From NCBI GenBank assembly GCA_036244855.1, contig BQKZ01005833.1, forward strand, positions 1 to 42,300: a stretch of DNA of 42,300 nt, given 5' to 3'. Below are positions 24,801 through 38,425 of this stretch, one piece after another; within the stretch, counting starts at the first letter, position 1, and each line of letters starts with the position of its first letter. The notes beneath the pieces were generated by a model, which saw nothing but the letters and a program-made list of their open reading frames with translations, ran no database searches and was not told the DNA's origin. The translations under genes were made by a program, and so were the position numbers. Source of the DNA: Temnopleurus reevesii. Taxonomy: Eukaryota > Echinodermata > Echinoidea > Temnopleuroida > Temnopleuridae.

Positions 24801-27800
24801 TTGTTCATAATTGCTTATAATTGCATATAGATAACTGTATACCATCAGTAATGTTATTTTTAGGCTAGTAAAATAACCCAAACATTGAATTTAAGGTTTC
24901 AGCTGATATCCATAATTTTCTCATTGGAGCCTTTTATAACATCCTCTCCATCTACTTTACCTAGGTATTAGTCCCAAGCTCAGCTCCATCTACTCAACGG
25001 CTGAAGTCACCATAGAGGGCAGTAATGATCCTTATGGTGTCCTAAGCATTAGCCCTGTCACCATGGTAACAGATGAAGCTGAAGGGTCCAGCAAGACACT
25101 CACATTCACTGTACAAAGAACAGGTTTGTCTACTCTAAATGCATGCAAGACTTTGTAAATTGACTAATTTCATTTCATGAATATCACCCCCAAAATAATT
25201 TTTTGATTGAGTTGAAAGGCTAGTTCTGCTGAAGAATGTTCAGACATACACATTGTGTGACTGAATTATTAAATCATCACAAAGCTTTCATCATCCAGAT
25301 AAAAATGTTGGAAAGCTGGCAGGAAATACTTTTGTTGACAATTAAAAACAATGACCCGTATTCCGATAGCGAGGTTTAAGTTAACCCTGGTCTAAATATG
25401 TGGTTTAAGTATGGGAAGCCATAGGAGGCTTGAATCTATAACAGTCGATGTTTAATTTACCAGCACATTTGGCACTCATAGTATTTAAAACTGTCTCGGA
25501 ATAAAAACTTCAATAGTTTTGTACATTATTACGGCATGGGAAAAGAGAGCAGTTAACATAAGAATTATTCATTGTAAATAAAGTTTTGACACTTTTGGCT
25601 ACCCATACTTAAGCCACAGATTTAGACCAGGGTTAACTTAAACCTCGCTATCGGAATACGGGCCACCGTGTTTGCTTTGCAATGGTGTACAAATCATGCT
25701 TGAGAAATTTTACAAAAAAAAATATCACAACTATATTTTGAAAGCGTGCAATTTGTAACACAGACAGATATTTGTTTTATTGATATCATTTTATAGGAGG
25801 ATCATTCGGAACAATCCGTGTTAGAGCTCGAACAGTTGGCGGTGGTGAATCCTGGCAGAGCGCCCTCATTGGTCAAGCCTCAAACAGGTCCAACACGATT
25901 GAGCAAGCCTTAGCTAACTCACAGGGGATGAAGTCTGCTGAGGTGGATGCAGATTATCAGCTGCTGGAGGAAGAGCTTATACTGAATGTGAGTAACTGAT
26001 TGAAGTAAAGAATCTTCTGAATCTGGGTTGTGTTTCATGAAGCTGTGTGTAGAGTTACGAATGACTGGTGTTTCTTTCTCCTGTGCTAACTCTGCGACAA
26101 GGGTTATCGTGGAGTTCAGAAAAAGATCACTTGTTTTCGTGCGTGCACCTACCAACAGCTTTATGAAACAAAACCCTGTTTCAGTCGGATGCAATGATCT
26201 TTCATGACGTGAAAGGGGTTGTTGACTTTCAGACACAATCACCATATTTTTTCTCGTCACTATGTTGAGCCATATGCTCTAATCTTGCTCAAGGAATATA
26301 GGTTAGTTTCAAACTGCAATCCTCTTTTTGTAAGGCAAGAGTCGGAACAACTGTGGCAGGATGCTTGAAAGAGCATCCATTTCTTAATCAGAGAGCTTGT
26401 AATGTAGCCTCTGAGTAAGTCATAACAATGAATGTGCCTTCTAGCAAGGCACGTGACATTAAAGAATAAAAAAATTATGAAATTTTGTCCTTTTTGTTTT
26501 AGTGTAGGTCTAGAATAATATATGTATATTAAACTTCCCAACTTTTGTCACTTTGTGAACAGGAGGGAGAGACGAGTACCAACCTGTATCTGACAGTGAA
26601 CAGTGATGACATCCCTGAACCAGATGAAATCTTCTTCATCTATCTCAGTGATCCTGAGGGAGGGGCGCGCATCGCCCAGGGGGAAAGCGACGGAGGATTG
26701 AAGGTGAGAGGGAACTCGATGATGGTGGTGGTGGTGATGATGATGGTGGTGGTGTTGGTGGTATCGATGGTGATGTTGGTGGTGATGGTGGTTGTGGTTG
26801 TGGTGGTGGTGGCGGTGGTGTAGGTGATGATGATGATGATAATTATTATGACAGTGGGGATGATGATGGTGATGATAGTGATGATGATGAAGATGGGGAT
26901 GATGATGATGACGTTGATGTTAGATTGAAGAATTTACAAAAAAAAAGAAAATAGCTAAACAAAGAAATTGTCCATGCCTTTTCATTATATTATGTTTTAA
27001 GATATTCAGAACTGCCAAGTCTCTCTGATTGAGCAGAACTTCTTGAAAATTCGCTAATTTTTAGTCAAAAATGTCAGATTTTCGTCAATATCCCTGACCA
27101 TACAGTGTACATTGATTTCCCTATTGGATTATGTGTTAAACAGAAAGATCTCTCTGAGTTCAAGGTAAAATCTCCCTGAAATGTGAATTTTCAGGTTGGC
27201 AGCTCTGAATATTGCCCACATTAGAAATCTGATTTGAATTCAAAGACAGGCATTATATTGTTTTTTTGTTCATCAATTTGTAGGGATTTACAGAGATCAT
27301 CATTGCTGGTAACGATAACTACAATGGTATCATTGGCTTCAATGATGCATCGCTCTTCATCACTGTTTATGAAGACGTCAATCCGGAAGCGACACTAACA
27401 CTGGACAGGGGTGATGCATTCTTCGGAAACGTTACGGTAAGAATTCTTTTTTAATTGGATTAGACAGGTTGTACCTTTTTATGTTGTATAAATGATGTAA
27501 ATGTTTTAGAATGACTAAGGGGGTGTTGTTCAAAATCAACTGCAAATCAACTGCAACTTTGCACATTGTAACAGGCATTTTCATTTGCACACGGAATGAG
27601 CATTTAACAAGATGCGCATGAAACACTGATTTTGATTGGCATGTTCTGATCAACTGCAACTTGCGATCAATTGCAAAGGTTGAAAAACACCCCCTAAATG
27701 GGATTTAATTCCACATACTTAGAATCCACCCATATGACTGGTCAAAAGTTAATCAAGTAATACATTTTATTTTTCCGATTCATCACCCGAGATGAAAAGT

Positions 27801-30800
27801 TCCTTACCCAGTATTTGATTTTTAAAAAGATTGATGCCCCGGTATGTATTTGTACTTTTTGCTGCATGAAAATCGCCCAAATATTGTTGTACTCAGAAAG
27901 ACACTGTTATTTGTGCAAGTGGGGACAGTTTGACAAAATATCAATGGTATGACAATCTAACAATATTCTTATTTGATCCTTGACCTACAGGTCAGCTGGA
28001 GAGCAACATTCAGTCAGTCTGAAGATGTTGTTGGTGACCTTGACCTCTTTGACCAGCTCACAGAGGTCAGCGGTGAGGTCACCTGTGAGGGCGGTGTGCG
28101 CTTCTGCTCCCTTCCCATCATGCTTAGGGATGATGAGGATCCAGAGTTTGCGCAGTCGTTCCTGATTGAGCTGACTGGAGTGGGCGAGGGCGCTAGTCTA
28201 GCTGCTAGATCGAGGCTGTTTGCTAATGTCACCATGGCAGATAGTGACTTTCCTAATGGACTCCTACAGTTCACTCTGGAATCAAGGTAAAAGAAAAATA
28301 TTTGTTCTCTTTTTCATATGACCTATCTCAAATAGGAATACAAATAATTTATAAAACGTTGAGTTGCTCAAAACGATCTTTGACATCTTCTTGCGAATAT
28401 GTATTAACTCGTGGCTTACAGTACTTGGATAGGAGTCCCAGGAGAAAGTTTAATGATTTACAAATTAAAGGAGATAGCTTTTAAGAGGATGTCAACTACT
28501 TGGCTTCTTAGGCCCTAATCGCGTAAGGAGGTGTTATACAACCAATGTTCTCATTAATAGCAATCCAATCTCAATATCTTATATAATAATAATAATAGTA
28601 TACATGTATAATAAGCTGTGATTGGTAACATGTACCATTATCAAATGAGTTGATTTTAATTTCTTCTCTTTGCAACACACAGACCAGATGAAACACTAAA
28701 TATTTAATATGATAATAATAATAGTAGTTTTGCTCCACAAATATGATAATACATATTGATTTAATCCAATGACCAACCTCTTTCCATCTCTCAGAATGAT
28801 GAGTGTGGACACCTCAGCTGTAGAGGTCAGTCTGACCGTCGAAAGAGTCGGAGGGACGTCCAAGACCATAAGAGTCAGCTGGTCAACCGGTCAGCTCCAA
28901 TCACCCACGTCCACGGCCAGTGTGACCGTTTACCCAAACAGTGAACATATATTGATTTTTTAATCCTCTTTGTATTTCTCAGGCTAATGAGCGTGGACAC
29001 CTCGGCTGTAGAAGTCAGTCTGACCGTTGAGCGGGTCGGAGGGACGTCCAAGACCGTAAGAGTCAGCTGGTCAACCGGTCAGCTCCAATCACCCACGTCT
29101 ACGGCCGGTGTGACCGTCTACCCAGCCATTGGCGGTGCCGAGTTCACCTCCAAGACATCTACATTAGTTTTTGCACAAGGACAAGTAAGAATTATCTTAT
29201 AAATTTAAAGACTGATGTACATGTCCTAGTGATCAGTGGCCTATAGTGATTCCCTAAATTCTCATACAGCGCTGTGAATCTACACACAATTACATACTAT
29301 TTATTTTACCTTTCATTCTTGGAATGTTGACTTTCCATACACACAACATCACAGCTATCCTGGCTAGAGAACATTTAATTCCTTTATTCTTAGGTGTCGG
29401 GACCTTTATTTTAGCTAAAGAGTGTTTCATTTGGGACACAGATATTTGCTGAAATTTGTCATTTGTTTGATCCATGTTTGCTTGCATAAAAAGGGACAAT
29501 AATATTACAAATGTAAGTAGGTATATGATGTGTAAATTTATTCATGATATTGCTATTGCCAGTGGATATCGTTTGATATTGGCTACATGTATATGTGATA
29601 GGGAGAATTAAAATCATTAGACAAAAATGTGAGCTGAAGAACCTGGCTATAAAGACTATCCATGTGACAGCTGCGATATTATTAGTTACACCCTGCTTGT
29701 TCACGCAATACGGGAAATATCACCCTTCTGGTTCCATATTTCATGAGGCCTCATATGGAATATGGAATCAGAAGGCTGATATTTCCCGTATTACGTAAGA
29801 ACAAGCAGGGTGTAACGATGTAACGTGGTACTGGTGTGCGCTTGTATGCACGTGGCCAATTTTGTCACACGCGCTCTTAAATACGCGCGTTTTCAAGTGA
29901 TACGGTACCATATCACTTGGTTAGAATCACAAATTGACCAATGAGATTGAAGAATGAGACCACACCAAGTGATAATATGTTTTATTTTGCGGTTTCTTTA
30001 GAAAAATTGTAATGCATTATGAACAAAGCGTCATATTCGAGATTAATTAAAATAGTGTAATGGTTGGATGATTTTATTTTTTTCAGCGTCGCTTGCAGAT
30101 CACTATCACCCTGACACCAGACAATCCAGCATCATCAGGAAATTTCCCCAAGCAGTTTGAAGTCAGACTCCTTACAGCCAACAATGGGGCAAGGTTTGTC
30201 AAAAGAATGTTTATTCAATTTTTTGCTCATTCAAAGTGAATAGATCCCGCTCCCAAAATAACATTTGCAGTCATTCTGTTTGAGGAAAATAGACATTTTC
30301 GTTTTTAATAGACAACCTCAATCTTTGTTTGATTCTTTAAAAGAAATTTTATGCATTCGCTATACACAAAGGTTAATCTTGACACCCCAAAGCTTGCCAG
30401 AGGCTTGGCCGACATAGCAACAAATACTGTATGCTATCTAGATTCCGAATATCGTAGTTTAATTGTTATTAAACGGCTTCAGGAATACCACATACATGTA
30501 ATTCCGTTTGTTGGCAAAAAATGTCCATGAATTTGAATCTATATATATATTAGGATACCAGCTTATTCCATGTACATTGGATGAATGATTATAGGATGGA
30601 ATATAACATTTGATATGCATCATCTATGTGTTGATGAGTTTAAAACTTTATCCATTTAGCAAACAATCTTCAAAGATGTACAACAAACAGCGATCATTTT
30701 CATGCATATATCACAAAGAATCTAATTTTGAAGACATACTTAGACAATCTTTGTGGTTTAAAAGTATTGAATATAATTATTTTTGTTCTATTTATTCTTT

Positions 30801-33800
30801 CAGTGTGGATAATTCAAATGGGATTGCAAGTGTGATCATCACTGAAGATACAACCTCATCTGACGTATGGGATACGTGGTACAACTCACTCTCGGACACA
30901 ACCAATGCTGGCATCTACAAGTAAGTATGATGGTAATACAACATAGCGTTTTAGAGTGTCATTGCGACAGCCATGAGAGGGCTGTTGCTATTTTGGTGTT
31001 TTCGATATTAGTCAACTGTGAAAAAGAGCATGTCGACCAGAAGTAGTACGTCATAGTTTTTGGCGTCTGCTCTTTGTTATGTCACATGTATTTGCGCAGG
31101 TAGCAATGAGTAGACGTGCAAAACTATGACGTACTACTTCCAGTTAACTCTGACTGTGACGAATGAAATGGAAACCTCCATAATGTTGTCCCTGAGAATG
31201 TGAGTACTGTACATAGTTATTGCTCAGTGTCAATACATCTGGCAAGGCAAATTAAGAGATTCAACAATATTGATGTTCTGCTTTTGGAGCATAGCATGTT
31301 CAGCAGTTAGGTATTCCTTCTCTTGAGTGCTGTCTTGTAGTGTTTTGCTTTCCAATTCACAAAGTTGGTTGCACCTAACACGAAACCTTGTGTGTGGCTC
31401 ACCTGGGAGGTGTTTCACCAAGATAAGAAAGACTTTATGCACGACTTTAAGATCGACTGGTATCAATTCTTGCGTTGAATGCGCGCACTGTTATGAATTA
31501 TACGCACATGAAGGGATCCCAGTCAAACGTAAAGTCGTGCGTAAAGTCTTTCTTATCTTGGTGAAACACTATCCTGGTAACAAAATAAACTGTCTTTGGG
31601 AAATCTCGACAAAGTGTAATGAGATATATTATGATGTTTGAAATGCATTGGAAAGGAATAGTTTGAATATGATACATGTATAAACAGGTATGCCCTGAAA
31701 CTATGTGAAAACAATTTGTGATTCTAAAGAAAGCAAATCATTAGATATGAAACCCAGGTTGCTTTTATATCAAAGTCATACTAAATGTTTTGGGTTATGT
31801 AGATTTTAGACATTGATAACGTTTGTATGCTAAAATCGTTAAATTGATACCTATGCAGTATGTGGTGCTATGTACTAAAACAATCAAGCTTCTTAATATA
31901 GTGGTTGGACACCTGACTAGACATCAGTAGGTCATGGTTTCGATTCCTCCTTTAGTATACCTGTGAATTATATTTTTACATCTCGGAGACGCGCTGTCAA
32001 TCAGTGTTTATCCATGTTTGGATAAGACCAGAATTGCTTAAGTTGTTTGTATGCTTTTATTAAATGTTTGTTTGCTTTTTCAGTGTTCTTCAGAGTTTGT
32101 CAGATCATGTGAGGCTAGAGTTGAGTAGCAATCAGCTCTCCCTTGTCACAGACAGTCTGAATAACATTGTAGCAGAGGGAAACAGGAGACGGTGAGTTTT
32201 TTCACTTTACAGTATTGCTTGCAACTATGCTATCACATCGCAATTTCACATCTGATAAAATGGATTGTTGGCTATTGAAAAAATTTATTCTTTAATGCTC
32301 TTTAGAGTCTTTCAAATTTTTATGTCATGTCAGTGCTAAATTGGGATAGAGAATGAATATACATGATAATTGCAAGAGCAATTCATGTTCATATATAAAT
32401 GTACATTATACATTTTCTGAATCTAAATAGTTGCACATCTTGGAGGATTTAACCAACTGAATTTGGATTTTAAGCCTAATCTTATTGATAAAAATGTGTA
32501 AAAACTGTTATCTCTCCACACTTTCTTTGATCTTCGCTTCATTCAAATTTCTTTTCTTTTCTTCCCTCATCGCCCCCTCTCTACCAATATTTAGTCTTCC
32601 AAGTGACATTCAGAACCAGATGATGGGTCTCTACTGCACCCTGATGATGCCAAGCCGGTCAGACAGCCGTGGAGTGTACGCCCTGGCGGAGTCATTCACA
32701 GCATTCTCCTACACACTGGTCACAGGGACGGAATGCGAAACCATGGAGCCTCGGATCATGGAGTGCGACCTTGCCAAGATGGAAGTAGCAAGATGGCTGC
32801 CCGACACAGTTAATGATCATAGATTTGATGGAAAGTAAGTGGTTGAAAGCAAAAGTTATTTTTTTCATGGTGATTAGCTTATGTGAAAGGGACTAACTAA
32901 TGTTTGACACAATGGATTCTAAAATCATGAAATGAAAAATTGCAATGATGGAAGTTGCAAGATGGCTGCTGGATGTTGTCAATGAATATAGATTTGATAT
33001 AAAGTGAGTAGTTGTAAATCTTAGAAGTTTTTGTGCCTTGACGCTTGGCTTTTGTGAAAAATGTTGAGTATGAGACAATGGTACCCATGTGTGACCTTGG
33101 TAAGACACAATCACAGACCATAGGTTTTATGGAAAGTAAGTACATGTATTTAAAAATGGAAGTCTGCAAACTTGTTGTGCCATGGTGTTTCGCGTTCGTG
33201 ACATTTAGAAATTTCTTAAATCTGTATTCTCTGAATCCAAATATTTTAAAAACTTCTTTACCTTTTTTTTTCCAGAGAGAACAACTTCTTCAGGATGCCG
33301 AATGATCTCTTGAATGTGGACCTACATGGGAGGAGTTCAAACAACCCTAAATGTGAAGATGTACACTTCATTGAGTATAACAGTCAGCAATGGTTCTATG
33401 GCAATGAGGATTTGGAGACACTTAATAAGCAGGTGAGTTGGTTATGTGATGACCTTAACTCTTTGGGTGCAGGCCAATGCTCTGCAAGCATCCTGCCTGT
33501 GATAGGCGAATGTTGCCGGTGTTTAGGAAATAGGGGGAGTCCTCTAATTTGAAGTCTAATTAAATCTTATCTAGATATCCTGATGTCTTTCAGTGAATTC
33601 GTCTAAGAAACTCCAGACTTTCCTCATTCTAATGATTAAAGTTTTGTTCTTGAAATGATTGAATAAGAGTTGGTATTTCATAGGTGAAAAGCTAACATCA
33701 TTTCCGACACCTTTGTAATCTGGGCTTCTGTAGGAGCCCGTCTTCACACACTGAACGCCTTGCTCGGCTTCTGTATGATTAATGATGAGCTCCGATCATT

Positions 33801-36800
33801 TTTCCCCAATCTATATATGTTTGTATTATATTAAATATTATATTAAATATTAGATATATCTTATATTGAAGATTTCAATAGATATCACGAAGTTCAATAA
33901 TCATTTATGGTATCATACAATAAGACTCAAATCAAATTTACGTGAAAAAAGTACATGGAGCAAAGCTTCAATTTGCTTGGCTTTTCTTTTATTGAAAACT
34001 TCACTTTCTTAAAAAAATACTATCTATTCTCTCTCTCTTTCTCTCTGTAGGTGATGTCGGTCGGAATCAAGGGAGCAGAGACTAACTTCACCAACCTACT
34101 GACACCAGTAAAGTATCGCATCTACACCACTGATTCCAGGGTGACTCCACTAGGAGCTACCTGCATCCTTTATAACGGCCCTTCACGGCAATGGCTCACA
34201 AGCTTCTGTAATGTGGTGGTAAGTTTTATCATGAAATTGACTCATCTTGTGTTTTCATGCAGTAGCTTTTACAATCAACAATGTAATTGTGGTACATGAG
34301 AAGCAGGGTTTCTAACTATAGAGCTGTAACTATAAGAGAAAGATGAAAATTCAGCTCTGAGAAGATTCTTGAATCTGTGCAGTCGTTTCTCTTTGCCACC
34401 CAACTTCTGTTAATCTTCTAAGCCCTTCAGTGCAGGCTCTATCACCTATCCTACATAAAATTGTGAAGAACGGTCAATTACATCCCACCGCTGCCACCGA
34501 TCTAATAACGCTTTCCTTTCCTTGGATTTATTCTCCTCTAGTCTGACAGTCGGGACTTTGTGGAATGTTCTTGCAATCATCTATCTGAGTATGCAGCTCA
34601 GGCTGAAACAGACAACCTTGTAGGTTACAACGAGTATGTCTATGCATCATGCTTCATCTGTATTGTAAGTATCTGCAAAAGNGGTACATGAGAAGCAGGG
34701 TTTCTAACTATAGAGCTGTAACTATAAGAGAAAGATGAAAATTCAGCTCTGAGAAGATTCTTGAATCTGTGCAGTCGTTTCTCTTTGCCACCCAACTTCT
34801 GTTAATCTTCTAAGCCCTTCAGTGCAGGCTCTATCACCTATCCTACATAAAATTGTGAAGAACGGTCAATTACATCCCACCGCTGCCACCGATCTAATAA
34901 CGCTTTCCTTTCCTTGGATTTATTCTCCTCTAGTCTGACAGTCGGGACTTTGTGGAATGTTCTTGCAATCATCTATCTGAGTATGCAGCTCAGGCTGAAA
35001 CAGACAACCTAGTAGGTTACAACGAGTATGTGTATGCATCATGCTTCATCTGTATTGTAAGTATCTGCAAAAGTGCTTTGTTATGAATTCATTTGTGTGT
35101 GTGCTTTTTTAATTATGAGTGTGTGCCAGGCTGAAATTTAATTAAGATATTTCCTTTCCACCCAATAGAATAACAATTCTACTGAAAGGGCCACCTTGTC
35201 AAAAACAAAAACATGATAATAGTAATAATAGTAATGCAATAAAACTTAAATGAAAGGTATGTTGTGCAAGGTCGGTGTGAGAGTCAATGACTGTACTGCA
35301 AGAGCAAAATGAAACGAAGGTGGTTGATGGCATGTACATGAAAATTATAGTAAAACAAAGATGGTACCCGACTTGAATCTTCTTCTCATGTTAATAAATA
35401 TGTGATCCTCATAATTTTTTAGACTGAATTTTATACAACAAAAATAATGAAACCAATGTATTTTACAGTGATTATGAATTCTTTACATTTTGATTTTTTT
35501 TATTATTTCCTTCATCAGGGTGGAATGTTCATGGCTCTTGTAGCCCATTACTTCTGTGCAGTTCAGTGTATGTTTGCTGCTAAGCTCCTTCTACATCTCT
35601 GCTTCTCATGCATGGCACTACAGGTAAGAAACAATGAGTTTAATATGTAGGCATTGATGTGAAGAGTGAAAACTTTGGAATTGAATCCCACTGCTGCCAC
35701 CATATTTGTGTTGTCTTGATATTTTGACTAAGAGCGAGGGAGTGTGTATGAAAACATTCTCTGCAGTAAATGTTTTGTTACTAAGCTCCCGTTACCTCTC
35801 TGCTTCTCATGCATCGCACTACAGATGAGAAACATTGAGTTTGATATATTTGTAGACGTTGATGTAAAGACTGAATAATTTTGATAGAATCCCACCGCTG
35901 CCACCATATGTATCATTAACCTTAGCAATGTAGATGTGAGCCAATGAGAATTACTGTGTTACAGTACATCTGTGATTAATGATGTATATGGAATGCTCTG
36001 GAATAAAAATCTTGTCAAGTCCTGTTTTCTTTGTCATCCATCGTTTTTTATCCCTCAGAGGTTATATTTTCTCTTAGACAAATTCATTTGTGTCAATTTA
36101 TGTCTAAATATTGACAGATTAGGCATGATTGTCTGAAGTAAAGAACTGACTCAGTCAATTTGGTAATATTGAATTATCAATTTGTAAAAAGTCACTTTCT
36201 ACTCGTTTTCATGAATTATTGCAAAGTACAATCTGGCTCCATTATATAATTTGGTAATGAATCATATTTATAAATGTTCTGTATGTTATGTTGCTTCAGT
36301 TGGTAGAATGATAAATCAGTAGGATGATAAATATTCTATGTCATGTAATTTTTCTATCATAATTTCTCTATCAGATTGTGTTTGTGACATCAGCATACAT
36401 CAGTAGCTGGGTTGGCGTACAAGGCTGCTCAGCACTGGGTGTCATCATGCATTTCTTCTTCCTCTCTCAGTTCACTTGGATGCTCATGCAGGTAGGCAAA
36501 TTTCTCACTGTGCCGAATCCAGGGGCACAGGGGGAGGAATATGTTGTTGTGAAGCTGTCAATCTGACCAGCAAATTGAAAAAAAATATTAGATCCCACAT
36601 TTCCTCTTTTTTCTTGTCAGTTTGACAGTTAGGATTGTGAGAAATTTAAAGACTTTTCAGCATCCCATCAGCCTCCAAATTCTGGAAATATTTTGTGCCT
36701 ACGGTATCTTTCATTTGTAACTGTTCCACCTTTTAAATACATCCATACCAGAATAATCGCTTGTGTAGGATGGTGCTTCAACAAAACAATCCAAAGTTAA

Positions 36801-38389
36801 GGATAAGCTTGTGCACAGCTGGTGATCATTTCTTATGCTAAATGACTGAGAATGTGATTATTATAGTATTCAAAATATGTTCTTAGCATTCTTAAAATTT
36901 TTTACTTTAAAGACACCTTGGCGCAATGACTTTGGTAAGATATGGATAACTCACAGCCGTTTAGCTATCTTATTCTGACATACATGTATTTTAATATCTG
37001 AATCAAAAGTGATGAAATAATGACAACATTGCGAACGATTTGTAATACCAACTCCTTTTTTTTAGGTTTGTGCACAAGTACTTTGATAGTTTTGATACAA
37101 TTTTTCTTTATGTGTGTACACTTTAACATTTTATTTAGGAAAGTGAAGTCATCAATTGCGTGTTTACTGATTTGGAGTACTATTAGTAATTAAAATAAAA
37201 TCGTCTTCTTTTCTTGTCCTCTCAGTCCGTAAATTTCTGGAAGGTGTTCATCCTGAATGATGAGCATACTGATAGATTCTATGTCCTCTTCTTTGTTCTT
37301 GGATGGGGTAAGTCGAGTCTCTTTTGTTATTTTTTGTTGTTTAAGAGATGCCAATCCTTGTGGAATATGAACCCTTGTGGAATATGCTTGAGGAAAAATT
37401 AAAATAGTGATAATGAAACAGCTTAGCAAAAGTGAGAGAAAACGTTACATAAACTACCATGCTCCGCAGACATTCACTTGTAAAGAAAGCTTTTAATCAT
37501 ATGAAAATACACCTCATGCATATTTGTGAATGGTTGGAACTTGTTCTTTGTTTTGCCCCTGTTATTTAATATGCATTGTCATGAATTAAGTAAGTATGTC
37601 TGGCACCTTATATATGGGACTTTCCTGAAATAACTTTTTATTTTTCATTACTGATTTATAAACTGGGTGTAATTATTTTAAATAACTAGAGTATTTCTTA
37701 AAGTGTAGTGAAATAGAAAGTAGGGTCAGACATACAAAAATATTGACCAATGTATGGTGTTGCATAAATTCTTTTCAACCACCTCTGTACATTCTAAGTG
37801 TCTTGGCTTTATTTGTCAAAGATATTTGATTTTGATAATAGGATAAACATTGTGAAAAGCATAAACAAATATTAGATGTGAGAGGGGCATTAGGTACTGA
37901 ATACCAATTTTTAAATATTCAGGATTAGATTATTTGTAAGTGAAAGATTTTTACTTGATATTAAGCTGATTGATTTCACATGATTTCAACCATTCATATC
38001 CTCATTGCCTTTCTCCTTTTTAGCTCTGCCTGTGGTCGTGATTGTAGTCTATGTGGTGGTGGCGTATGCTGGACTCGATTGGGGTTTCTTCCAAGATGAG
38101 ACATCAGGCACACTGCAAGCCATCTATGGAGATGTACATGGCAATGGAGATATGTGAGTAACCATGGTAACAGAGATGTGTAAAGCAAGTGTGATTCTTG
38201 AATTGTGGAAGCCTTCAGTACAAGATATAAACTGATATGATGGTGATGATTGTTTTAATGATGGCGATAATGATAATAATGATGATGGTGATGATGATGC
38301 TGTTAGTGATGATGATAATGAAGATGATGATGATAATATTGATCATGATGATGATTGTGAGGATGATAATGATGATGATGATGATGATA

Positions 38390-38425
<36 letters not shown>

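Noticed and set aside
28795..28937. Alternative exon upstream of exon 39
   Set aside because: The only GT available (aaca|gtgaac) would shift exon 39 out of frame.
31327..31641. 104-codon plus-strand frame and its minus-strand partner
   Set aside because: Lies across MITE family B copy 1; no recognisable protein and no splice logic.
31900..31960. tRNA gene
   Set aside because: Good B box but no cloverleaf; a SINE fragment is more likely.
36590..36650. Possible relic of the GPS exon start (cttgtcagtttgacagttagg)
   Set aside because: Only about 70 percent match over 30 bases, and no continuation; could be chance.
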